This document shows, one piece after another, positions 13,099 to 25,869 of a stretch of DNA of 64,000 nucleotides. The notes under the pieces were generated by a model. The model was given only the letters and a program-made list of their open reading frames with translations, made no database searches and was not told where the DNA came from. The DNA comes from Urechis unicinctus (Eukaryota; Annelida; Polychaeta; Xenopneusta; Urechidae), in assembly GCA_034190875.2 (NCBI GenBank), contig CM067354.1, positions 9,296,364-9,360,363 of the forward strand, written 5' to 3'. The translations under genes were made by a program, and so were the position numbers. Positions within the stretch are counted from its first letter, which is position 1. Each line of letters opens with the position of its first letter.

Positions 13099-16000
13099 AA
13101 GCCGCTTTAAGCAGGCTGTTATATGTAGATAAACGAAGCCGACCTAGCGCAGCTTGTGTTTATATTTCAAGCCTTCTCATTGCCCTACACGTTCAATTTA
13201 ACATAGGAATGAACCAACATGTGTTGACGTTCTTGTCATACGCTAGGCTATGATTCCTTTAATTATGTCGTTTGGCATATCATTTGGTTTTATCCGCCAT
13301 TTCAGGTCAATCATGTGCTTGGTAATCACGTGCAGAATCAAATTTGAATTGCATATATCTTCAATATACACTTATTTATAAATATACACAAATCATCTCA
13401 TCTACTAATGAGAATAATACACCATTGTATGTATTATCATAAACAGTCTGTTAATCGCTATTGAAGCAACACGTTCAATGCGACTAAGTTTCATCAGCTC
13501 TTCAATCCTACCATACAGATATTTATCTCATTGTGGCTGAAATAAAGAAAAAAAAAATTTTTAATTTTTATCCTGGTTCCATGCAATTGATCAGTGCACA
13601 GCGACAGATCATAAGTTGCGTTTTCGAACAAGGAATGAACAATCCTAGTTCAAGTAAAAGATTCATCTGCACAGCTGCACTCATGTAAGGGAAAAACCAC
13701 GAGACGTCAATTGGAAACGACAGCAATACACATGGCGCATTAGATTATAAAACCACGTTTCGTCCAAACAGAGGTTACAAGGCATCATTGATCGTGACAT
13801 ATTTTATTTAACAACGGAGGATGCTAAAGACGTAACCTTTTTATGAATCATTCATTGTCCACATTAGTACTGAGTTGACCGGTTATGTGACACAGTTTAC
13901 CACAATGATAGTGGCAGTATTTTATTACTACGCAAGAATCCATTTCATCAGACCTGACGATCATTTGACAATTACTATGCTTGTCAAGACGGCGTCACGA
14001 CTGTGTGTCACTGGTAAACCAATGAGGTTAAACCGCAAGAGACTGGATATTTATCAGCCGTCAGAGTGACGTTAAGCAACCAGCTGCTACTGACACGCCA
14101 CATATGCAAAACCACATAATCACATCGATCATGGCAAGAATTTGTATATTCAGACAAAGAGTTGTAACACAACTTCAGCAGATTATACAACAACCATTGA
14201 GAATATTTCATCCGACTGTTTTATTAGTAACATATAAAGTTAAATATCACGATCTGTTCCCAGTGAGCTGCTGTTATGATGCTCGAGAGGGCCAGTAAAA
14301 CATATATGAGAATGCTGAATGATCGGATGCATCCAGGGCTGTTTTTATAATAGTTCATAAGCCTCCCAATTGTCCATAAAGAAGTTCACTAGCATGTGGC
14401 ATTTGTCACATAGAGCAGATGTTCAGGGAGGCTGTTATTTATTCCCACCAGAGACGACAGCTTCGACTGCTCCAGTGGCATTTCAGCTGCAAATGAACAC
14501 AGCACTATTCTCTGAAGGAGATCTACTCGCAGATTCAAGAGACCTAGGTTTTGTCGTGTCCCCGTTGGCGAAGCTTTACACAATCAGCAAATTTATTTAA
14601 TTCTGCCATTATTGCTGGGCAACAATATTGTTTGAACACAAGAATTTGTACCTTCAAGAATAATATGACGCTAAATAATTTTGTTTGGTATGTAGTTTTC
14701 GTTGATTGTATGAGAGACTATGAGAAGTTTAATCAAATGAATTTAGTCATAATGTTTTGTGAGAATATACCGTGTGTGACTACAACCAATATACGTATGT
14801 CGTAATCACTCATACATCGAGCGTCCACCGTGTAGCCATTTTCAGCAGACTGTTATAAACATGGTGAGCAAGGTATCACGTCTTCTCCATTATACTGTCG
14901 CCCGACCATTGACAAGGCACGTGTAGATCTATTGTTTTAACTTTTTAATGGCTCTCTGTGACTCTCGTGAATTAAAGACATGGATATGAACAGTTGCTAT
15001 GGCACAATTTGCTGTCTTGAAAGGACACGGAAGTCAATCTAAGTGACACTACATTTTTTCTTGTAGTTGGATATATCCAGACAATTTCAATTTAACGGCT
15101 GCAAGAAACCAATACGCAAAATATATTGCCTATTGGCAAGGGTAACATCGTTCCTCGGTGACTCTTACTATACTGCTTCTATGACATCGCCGCGTGTGCA
15201 AATGAGATATGAGGCAGTTACAACCGCAAAGGAGACATTGGATAGCGCTTCGTTATGAAACAAGGGCGGAGACACCTGGCTCGGTAGAGATAAGAACGAG
15301 GGTGGAATGCATAAATAGAGGAAACGAGGACGTTTATTCTTGCACCTAGCATCTGTCGACTGCCCCACGGCGGTTGTTGATAGCTCTTGCGTAGATGTCA
15401 ATCTGTCCTCTGTGTACTTTCTCACCATCCATCTTAGTCCGCATTTACACTAACAAGAATATAATGGCAAATCCAAGGAAAGTATAATACTTTCACAAAT
15501 CTTAGACGTCATGCTTACCATGCTAACAACTAGACCTACACAATCATATGAATTGATCACTCTTATATATTACTGACTCTGAACCATTATATATGATACA
15601 GTGTGTTATCATTGCTAAAATTGCATTGGTCGTACTAGTACTATCACCAGCTAATCGCTTAAGTTGCATATATATTTATTAGGAACCAGATAAATCATTG
15701 CTCCGATTTCTAAAAGTCACAAGTCTTACAACACAGTAAATCCACATAGGTTTCTTAAGGTGTTGAAATCACAAAGCATTGATATGACTTATTTGGTTTA
15801 ATTTAATGCAAATGAATCATCGTGTAACAACGTTGTCATGACTAGGGTAACGATATGTAAACCACCTGACAAAACAATGTAATGCTTACTTTCGTTGGTT
15901 GGTTCAATTTCACTCATACAATACTTTCTGGGTGGTAATAATATATAATGTATTCTGTATTCTAATCCATTTAGAAAATTATATATGGAGCATGTTGAGC

Positions 16001-17159
16001 TATATGGAACAGGTACGTGTGTGGGAGTAATTAGGCAAGTCATGGGACGGTATCTAATCTTCTTGACTTTCGTGTGGCTTTCGTAAAAACAAAACGAAAA
16101 TATCACTATTATGTATGTTTAATCATTAGTAATGTTGTTTTGTTTTAAGCTATTTGTAAATTTGGAATATTCAGTTGCTGACGCAAAGTAGAAATAGTCG
16201 TTGAATATTTTGCACATAAAACAGTTAACTATGTGTTTCATGGATGGATATTTTATATATGAATTTTATGCATGAATATGAGGATGAACCGACATAAGCA
16301 TAAGCATCCAGTTGATGTCTGCTTTGAGGCATCAAATGTGGCCTGCCTAACAGTATTAAGCGCCAGCCGCTTCTGGGGTAATGCTTACATGGAAGATATA
16401 AATGTATAATAACACCGATACTGCAACCAATAACTTATGTTGAATATTTAAGCTGTCTGTTAAGACATATCTACATTCCATTATCACATTCATTTATATG
16501 AAAACGTCGGAGAGGACACTGTGCCCATGTGCATGTATCTTTGTAATCATTGACAAATAGCATCAATCGATAACAGCTTTCGTCAATTTGCCACTGGGGA
16601 TATAAGGAAATGTAGTTATATCTTACATACATACATATTAATGATCTTCCAAGAAGACTGCAAGTGATCATTTACACTGATGTCAGTATTTTAGTTTACA
16701 GAGAATTAACAACTTATGATGCTTCCGATCTCCTTAGCATTGGCAGAAATTAGAGAAGAGGAATAAAATGCCCCCGGAAGAATCCCGGAAGCTCTTATTC
16801 CAAGAAGTTGATGTTATTCATCTCTGCAAGAACCCGATTAACGCTTTGTGGAGAATGTCAACCGTGCTCAACAGTGAGTGTAAATTTGGCCAATGAAGCT
16901 TTCATCAAAGCAGAGCGTGTATCTACCTACATTTTATGAGTTCATCAAACATATCCATGATCATTAACAACTCGTCCGATTCCAAACGAGCTACCATGTA
17001 GTTGAGTATAATATCTGGAGAACTATTGTATCTTTACAAACATGTCAGTGAAAATTTTGCCAGTTTTGTGGAACATTCAAGTTGATTGCTTATCAACTGA
17101 AACAATTATTATCATCCTATGCTAAGCAGTTCCTGATACTAACTAATCGTTCAGGGGGT
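13099..17159. other. Intergenic spacer of inverted repeat 2, no gene seen
   Basis: No supported gene. Open frames of 60-100 codons (for example 13875-14069, 14370-14600 and 15798-16106) show no motif, splice context or family resemblance. Confidence 0.45.
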
Positions 17160-17940
17160 CATTTTAGAAGCTGCACTCTATGTCTAACATTTCATACGTG
17201 ATAGTAAAACAAGAATCCTAGAAAAAGGGTTTAGGTAGATATTGTCTTCAGTTTCAGCAGCCAGCTTATTAATGGGGTTATCCCCACACCCCACGCAATC
17301 TGGCCAGGTTCTTTGCAAGTGCCATGCATTTGCTAAACATATTCACCTTTTGTTTAACACCCAAAGCTGAACTATGATGCTTTCAACAATTGGCGGCCAT
17401 GATTGACTGTTGGGCAGAGAGCTTGTGGATACGCTTTTAAGGCTCACTCCAACTGGCTATGCAATAAACATTTCAATCAAGTCGACCGTCAGGTGGCGTG
17501 ACCAACCCAGAACAATAGCATAGGGGACTGTTGCTAATGGACGAGGCGACAGCGTCCCCATATATCTCCCTGTGGTTTATTAGACAGACATAATGACAAG
17601 CCGCGTGATGGGAGTGAACTCACTTAGTTATAATCTCTTTGCTATGGGTGGGTAGAGTACATTACGCATTCATATTCATACGACAATATTGCGTCATTAA
17701 TATGGTGAAAAACCTTCAGATTGGCATCATATGCATTTAAGTAGCGATCAGTGTTTAGTTAATTGGAATGCTGCTGCTTTCATTTCGTTCCTCATTTGAG
17801 GCGGGTAGTCCGACATGAAATGTTCATTCACCGATGGAGAAGTCAGTGATAAACCTAGCAGGGAAATTGGTGTAAATTCCTAATCGCTTCATCCCTATCA
17901 GCTCAGCTTCAGCATGAAACACACCAAACACGTAATTAAT

Positions 17941-19189
17941 AGCCGCCTAAATTGTCCGAGTAATGACTAAAGATATAAAGCGCGTTCACCTTGTGAAGAC
18001 AGAAGCACCGGCCTCGCTTCCTGCCTTTTTGTTCCAAATGAAAGAATAAAAGCATTGTTAAGCGACGTGCCAACACAGCGATTGTAATATCAACAGCTTT
18101 GGTGTCATTCTGGAAGGAATTGACGTTACCTTTGCACATTTTCAAGTCTTCTGCAAATTTTACCTTCGTTTCACATTTCATTGGCTAATTCCTAATATCC
18201 GCCAGCATTACCGATGGAAAGGCTCATTTTACAAGCTTTAGACGACGAACATTACTACATGGGTACTATAGATATTCAGTTATAGTTGTCTGATACCTAC
18301 AGATACGATGTGCTACTGGGGGTGTGTCGTTCTAGTATGATCAAATTTTAATCATATTGCTATCAAAAGTTATATAACATGCTACAATTTCGTCATTTGC
18401 ATGCATGATGCTTAATAGAATTGCATGTTAACAATAGACAGCTACATTGCACTGCCTGAAGCATATTCATTCCAAATTCCATTTATATTACAGAGATTTG
18501 TGTTTTCACAATAAAGTGGTGTGACGCACCAAGTATAAAAGTAGATATATAAAATATATAATATCATTCATTCTATGTAAGCTTTGATTTGAACCACTGT
18601 ATTGAAGACTGCAAAAATTAATATTTAACGCAGACTCAACTGAAAGCGCAGCTCACAGGGAGGTGGTACTCCTTCAATGTCATTTTCTAGTTCATTTACA
18701 AAACGAGTCGATGGGCTTTAGGCTTGAACGATTCCCTGTATTTGCAGGAATTGGTTACCAGGGAATAATTTAGTTACCCCACTAAATTGGTTATTTAACG
18801 TTTGCTCATTCTATTAGCAAACTGGCCAATTGTCGGTCGTGCTGTGTGATGGTAACGGTATTGGTAAGTCAAGGCGCTAAACCAATCATCCCATATGACG
18901 TTTGCTACAAGTTTGTGTTATAGCGGCTGAGAAATATTATTCGACTTATTGTAATCAACCTGCTCTCAGAAAGTTCAAACATCAACTCACATTGCGCCTA
19001 ATAAGACAACAACACATGCGGCATTGACCACTATTTCGTTGTTGCTTAACCTGAATGTAGCTGACAGTCCCTGTGGAAAAGACACTTATTGTTTTAGAAA
19101 AACAAAACACCGTTCTTAATATTGATGTAGACAATACAAGTGTATTTCACCCATACATATCCATATATAGTAGTTGTTCGGCAGTCTAT
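17941..19189. other. Sequence interrupting the right arm of inverted repeat 2
   Basis: In the left arm the flanking sequence is continuous near 10180, so about 1.25 kb was gained here or lost there. It includes an ATG-initiated 81-codon minus-strand frame (17936-18181) rich in Lys and Cys, not recognised and not claimed as a gene. Confidence 0.4.
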
Positions 19190-19704
19190 CACACCCAGGT
19201 GATAAGGGAGCGACTTGCTTTTAAATAGGCTGAATATCGCTCAATAGGCCTCTGTTAATAGGTCAATAGGCGACATGTTAAACCAACAGACTCACAGTCA
19301 GTGATTATTATGTCTTGTGAGATGTTTGTTAGAGGTCAATGATGTTACTCGTAAATACTGTTTCTACTGGCACGAAATTATGTAACATAGGTTCCAAGAA
19401 GCGAGAATGGCGGACTGGTTGATAAGTATTGTCTCATTGAGGCTAGCATTTTACGTGTGCATTATTGTCAATAGGCTTCGTACCCCGATTTACCCTGCAC
19501 GAAAACAGTAGTTTTGTGTTAATGGGATGAAACGGTATCTTATAAGATAATCTGCTTATATCACGTTATTCTATATCAATCGTCGCTATTCGTAGATTCC
19601 CATCTGAAGTATATCATATGAATAAACGTTGACACAGATCTCAACACGGCGTCGACATTGACGTCTACCCTGCCATATAATACCTTAACGGCAAAAAACG
19701 AACC

Positions 19705-19830
19705 TACGTGGGCGCTTTTCATCCCTGTGCCAATAACACCTAACACCCACGGCAAGCATAATTTGACGCGTCCTGGCGGATTTAAGACCTATGGATAATA
19801 TTTATCAAGGGTATTTATTAATCGCACAAA
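19705..19830 (+). repeat. Third copy of the outer end of inverted repeat 2, direct orientation
   Basis: Matches 8010-8135 in the same orientation through CACCCACGGCAAGCAT and TATTTATCAAGGG. The 23755-23890 arm holds the same sequence inverted. Confidence 0.6.
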
Positions 19831-20284
19831 TACTGTGCTACGATAAGGGAGTAACTCTGTCGTCTAGTTACTGTCTTAATTCCAGTTCCATTATTGAAGA
19901 CAACTGCTATTGAGCTGTTTGCTTGTTTGCCGAATGGCAACCCTACCCAGGAATGATATAAATATCCTGTGCTTGCCAGTATATGTAGGAATAAACCATT
20001 TGTGATGTTGTGATGATTACCGTTAAGCGAGGTACATTTACAAGCTCTTTATGGCGTGAATTTTGATTTCAATATCTTTCAAACAGCAATTTATTTACAC
20101 ACACACGAACAATGAGGTACATTCCTCACCCTCGACACCCCGCGAACATCAACCGAAGGAGAATTGAGATTTACTTGACAGAGGAAGTGCATGGTCAAGT
20201 CTATGGCAACAGTAAAGTTGATCTTTGGCTAAAATAGCATTTGAACTTGAATAACGTGTCCTTTTCGGTAATAAATGTCTGGGC

Positions 20285-20453
20285 TGGTGGTTTTGTAATG
20301 TAGAATGACATATTTTCCATGGATATGGGGCGCGAAAAGCTCGTTAACGGGACCTCAGATGGTTGAGGCGAGATATTTGGTGAGCTGGTAGCCAAATCGT
20401 TGTCCCCCTTCCGTTTCTCTATGCAGCGGCCGGGTCAATGCAAATCCCTGTGC
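20285..20453 (-). mobile_element. 160-bp non-autonomous insertion element, copy 2
   Basis: Reverse complement of this stretch follows 8950-9109 through CAGGGATTTGCATTG, GGCCGCT, CCAGCTCACC and GCCTCAACCATCT, to a CCCCATRTCCAT motif, with scattered substitutions. Confidence 0.55.
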
Positions 20454-23400
20454 ATTAACATACAAGTATCAACAATTGTAACGATCTGGATACAAGAAAC
20501 ATCCCTCAAGATCGAGTGACCACAAACTAAGAACGCCAGGAGAATATAAAATCCGTTAATTGGACGTGGTGCGTATTGACCCATTCAAAGATACTTAGTG
20601 AACGACATTTGGCCAATGCAACAGCAAACAAGGAAGTCGTCTTCAACGTAATGTGAATTAAGACAATGACGAGGCGGCGATGTGACTCCCATTTGGGTGT
20701 GACTGGCTGCTGATGTACAACCTTACCTGGGTCTATATGTGGACAAGCATACATTATTTTTTCATTGACAAAACGCGTTGTTTTAACTGACAATTAACGC
20801 GTGGAAGGTATAGTGTTGACTGGACCTAAGAACAGTTTTAATCGCTGATCGAGGTTATTTGAAACAATGAAAATCTTCTGTCAAATAGAATAAGTCTGAG
20901 CAAGCTGCAGCTGACCGTTGGTCAATGCCGCCTTTGGTGTCTTACACCAGGGCACTGTGAGCTTGTGTTGAATATTTTGTATGTTGATTATATTCATTGA
21001 AGTGTGATTTCTTCAACACTATTGCGCAAGAAAATGTCTGCGTCTTTTACAACGGTGACTGGTATTGCATTGAGTATGGAATGAACTGGGTTAAATCTTC
21101 TTGGTCATAATGAGGTGACGAATTCGGAAGTCGATAACTCGTGGTTATGATTTCCCGACGGAGCATTTGTCTCGGACGCCAGGGTACAACGCATGCCAGC
21201 TCAGAGCACATGTTATTCACGGAAGTCATTTGATCCTCTCCAGGCAGCCGCGCATAAACTTTTGGGAATCCTCTTTTGAACGTCCATCAAAACACATATC
21301 CTTTGCAATTTTGAATCCAACAACTAGTATTTGATCAAGTAAGAAAATAAATCAAGGAAAGAGCCATTGACACCTTCCCCACAGAATATAATGCGTTTTG
21401 TGTAGTACGGAAGATAAACATATTTCAAGGGTATGTTCGCATTTTATGTCATATAAATCAATTCAAAACACTCTGCATGGAAGAATGTACCTTTTTACAT
21501 AATTCTTGAAAGGTCCCTGCTGAGGTAATGTTGGCGTGTCTAAGCTTTTGTAACGAGCCTCATATATAAGATGTCTTGTGCCAATCATTCATAATTGCAT
21601 CTTTTATTCACATCATGTGATGTTGCTAGTTTAAAAGTTACAACACATAAAATCATACAAGAACACAACCCTTAAGTAATATACAGCTACACACGGTCAA
21701 AACGGAAAGTTTAGACAATCTTATGTTCCTCCAATGAACAATGACAATAACCGTCCGTCGGGTCCGTTAACATCAGTAAGTAACTTTCTATTTGTCAAAC
21801 TTGGCATTGTAGCGGGGAATGACCGGTCCTATTTTGTTGTCTTCTGAAAAGGTGAATTTTGAAATCTACAAAGCTTTAAGGTAAATTATCTTATAACACC
21901 TTGAATATGTTAGGTGTTTATCGACTGGTATGTGTGTCAGATATCAGTATTTTAAAGTCGGTCAGCAAGGTGCCTGACTGATATCTATCATGCTGCTATT
22001 TTTTACTATTTTCAAATGTAATATGAATGTCTGTTTTTTCATATCAACATATTGTATAATGATATACCCTCAGTAATGTTACAATACACTGCAGTGTTTC
22101 ACTGTTACGTCTTCTTAAGAGAATGATATATGAGGCATAGAGTGCAGCCTCCGTGGAGACACCTCTTTTGAAATGGCGAATTGCTATACAATCATGAAGT
22201 ATTTTTAATGTTTCCGAGCATCCTATTTTATGGATGTTGGTCTGGTTGATCTAAAAGACCAATCTTCGTACAATATTTCTACTATGTAATGAATGTGCTT
22301 TCAATATATATTACTTTATCATGCTACGGTGCAATGCAATTTGATTGTATATTCTGGTTACTGAGATATTTACTACATGATTCAAATAAAGCCTCTTAAT
22401 ATTTTCAGCAATTTTCAATGCTTAGTAATGATTGTTAACATTTGAGGTCACATTTCTGCTTCTGTATTTGGAAGCAGGGACATTACTAGAATACTGCCAA
22501 CAATCATGAAATGTTAAATGTCAAATTCATGCTTCACAATCATAAGATATAAATGCTGCAGACGTTATCACATCCAATCAAGAGTGTATAGCTTTGCTCT
22601 CTGATCCTATGCTGTGTCTAAGGATTCTTAGACAAGTCTGTTTCGACGCACGTAGATAAGTCGATAAAAAAGAATGATAGAAATAGGATATGTGAATGGC
22701 ACGTGTTCTCTTAATAGACAGACGGCATTTCAGTACCATGCGTGGTTTATTGGTAATGTTTGTGTTGAACAACTAGTGTATAAAATGACTTCTTTTTGAC
22801 AGTATTTATATGCTTTGTATAATTGATAAGATCATTTACGAAAACGGCCGTTTAAATTTTTTCTTAATACATAAGTTTCCTTGTTTAGTGTGATTTGAAA
22901 GGCGTATTATGAATTATAAAAGCCTTAATTCCCTTGATGCCCTAAATTGACGTGAAGGTTTAAGTCTGATGTATAGTCAAGCTGATCTATTCTCATAAGA
23001 CCTGACTACTGACTACGTCAAAGATAGCACAATTATCTTTTGGTTTGATGTAAGAGGATTTGAGAGTATGTGGATTATGTAAATGAATAGTGCATACGGG
23101 ATACAGTGAGCAGTGGCATGTATTGGCCGTCAGGTTGGGGCCTCCGTGTTATTTGCTACAGTTTTAACAGTAACAATTGCATTAATTGTGATGGCATTAC
23201 TATTGATTGTGTCCCGTTATTCGGATAACCATATCTACATATGTTAATAAGATTCTATAAACCAACTGACATATCCCGGTTATTTCCTCTCTGCTGTAAT
23301 CACATCAGTGTGGCACCAAAATCACACATGGCGTATACTGAAAAGATTTCTATGTGACCGTATAAATGACATAGCAATTATGAGTCAATTTATGTGGAAT

Positions 23401-23890
23401 GTTTTCCATGTATCTGAGTACCTCAGAAGAAACTTTTTGATAAATAAATATACTGATATATGGGCTGTTGGTCTTTTGACTCAATAAACTAGTCGAGTAT
23501 TCTTTAGTGCATATTGTAGCAAAAAATCCTATAATTCATGCTTCCTTCTAGGTGACGTTAGAAGCCACCATCGCACTGATACTCTGGTTACTGAGTTCGT
23601 AATCTGTTCACGGTTGGATCCAAACAATAATTCATTCTAATGAAACCAAGATGACTCGACATTACACAGTTTATCTGCATAAATAGGCGTTGTTTGGGAT
23701 TTATCTTAATACATTGGTGTGTGGTCAAAAATTAGCGTTCTCACATTGAACGATGCCAGATCCTTAACAATAACTACCTGCTGATAGATTAACGAGTTTG
23801 GTGATTTATTAATATTAAACTAAATGTAATCCAACCATGCTTGGGGCTTGAATTCGCTTTTGGGCGTCAAGTCTTGCCGTGGTTTGATGG

Positions 23891-25238
23891 TCAATGTTAC
23901 CATCGTGATATCTAGAGAACGGTCTATGTTTATTTATAAGGTTTGCATCATATGAAATTATATGCAATATCATGGTGGTTGTGACAATATAAGACCAACG
24001 ATATGCTAGTTCATAATCAGTCCCAGATAAGCTTGATCAAGAGTCCCAAGTGCTTTTGCTGAATTTATGGAAGCGCCACCTGACGATAGGCGTGCTAAAA
24101 ATGTTAACTGTTTAGCCAGTCAGATTAAGCCCTTGTGACGAAGCTATTAGATCTAAGATATTTTCATCCAAACGAGTCCCTTGTGATAAACGTACAATAA
24201 CCTTTGTAAAAAATCCACGTACACATGATTGACAACACGCACCGCGCATCGACATTGATAGATTTGATAGCTGAGTATAATGATTAATGAATTCAGTGTT
24301 GGTTTATTCACAAAATCTCAGAACAAAAAGTCTAAACTAAAACATTATTTCAATGTCACAATCATTATCAGTATAATACACCAAGGACTCCCTCGTGATG
24401 GCCTTTATTAACAGTTGTATGTTTTCCTCGTCGATTTGGCTATAGAAGTAATACTACAATCTCAAATAGAATAATCCGATAGTCGTTAGATATGTCAGAT
24501 CCTAGGCACTTATGTCTACTTGGACGACTTGGCAAACTACAAGAATTTCAGGTCCATTTGGTAGATTGAACGGAAGCCAGATCAATCTCTTCTGTCTTAT
24601 TCAATTTAGTGCAACATCGAGATGAGTCCGATCAGTGTGATTATATGCTGGCAGGCCCTAGACACCTGTGCTCGTCTGTGTGTCAATAGATCTCATTGTT
24701 GAAGGCTCGTTCCTTCCTTTCACAGCGTATGGAAGCAAATAAAAGTCCATTAGCAGTTGTGATGTCTAGAGCGTTACCTAGCTTATCATATAGCAAAAGC
24801 TCAGGAGATATTCAGCAAAATCTATTTTAATCCTGAAACAATTATACAGGCACATTGTATCACACTGGCTCTCAAAAGCACAAATCAACCAAACTGGGGA
24901 TATGCATTTCTGGAGTGATGTTGAACTAAAACTGGCATCCGGGAAAAGGTTTTCATTAGGAAAAGATTGGATAAAATGTTTCATTGATGAAGCTTAGATT
25001 TTGCGGATATAAATCTTAACCAGCCGGCACCAATATAACTATATAATGATTTCCCATAAGTCATGTCCGACTGCGCTAAATACTATATTCATCGCCACAC
25101 GGTTACTCGAGAAAGCACTCAGTCAACTCTGTTTCCTTTAATGGTTACGCGTTATTTTATATAGTAGGTCCGCTCCCCAGGGGTATCAATGTGTTGCACA
25201 ACACACATATTGGTGAAAGTGCTATGACTGCCGAGTAT
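23891..25238. other. Intergenic, no gene seen
   Basis: No open frame, RNA gene or repeat that can be supported. Confidence 0.5.
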
Positions 25239-25274
25239 AAATATATATATACATATATATATTTACATATTGAT

Positions 25275-25364
<90 letters not shown>

Positions 25365-25869
25365 CATATATATATATTTATATATATATGTATATAGATA
25401 CATATATATACAAATGTATATATCTATATTTATATATATATTTTTATATCTAGATATATATATATATGTATATATATATATATCAATATATATATATATA
25501 TAGTACATATATATAATATATATGTTTATATATATAAAGATAAATATATTCATATATATATATACAAATATATATACATGTACATATATGTATATACATA
25601 TATATATATAAACATATATATATATATATTTACATATATATATATATATTAGTATATACACATATATTATATATATATGAATATACCTATATATATATAA
25701 AATAACTATATATATTACTATTTTATATATATATTGGTATATATGTATATATATACATTTCTAAATATATATATATGTATATATGTACATATATGCATAA
25801 ACATATATATAAGTATACATGCATATATATATCCATATATATACAAATATATATTCATATATATATACA
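25239..25869. repeat. (TA)n-rich microsatellite block
   Basis: About 630 bp of alternating TA interrupted by TTTA, ACATAT, CATG and AGATA. The purest run is at about 25280-25362. Open frames of repeated Ile-Tyr are artefacts. Confidence 0.97.

Larger units (their letters stand above)
19320..21540. other. Second large insertion in the right arm of inverted repeat 2
   Basis: About 2.2 kb without counterpart at the matching place in the left arm (about 10040-10085). It contains a direct partial copy of the arm's own outer end (19705-19830) and the second copy of the 160-bp element, so it is composite. Confidence 0.4.
17160..23890 (-). repeat. Inverted repeat 2, right arm, enlarged by insertions
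   Basis: Partner of 8020-11330. It is twice as long as the left arm because extra sequence sits between matching blocks, mainly at 17941-19189, 19320-21540 and 21660-22235. Matched blocks keep their order. Confidence 0.6.
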
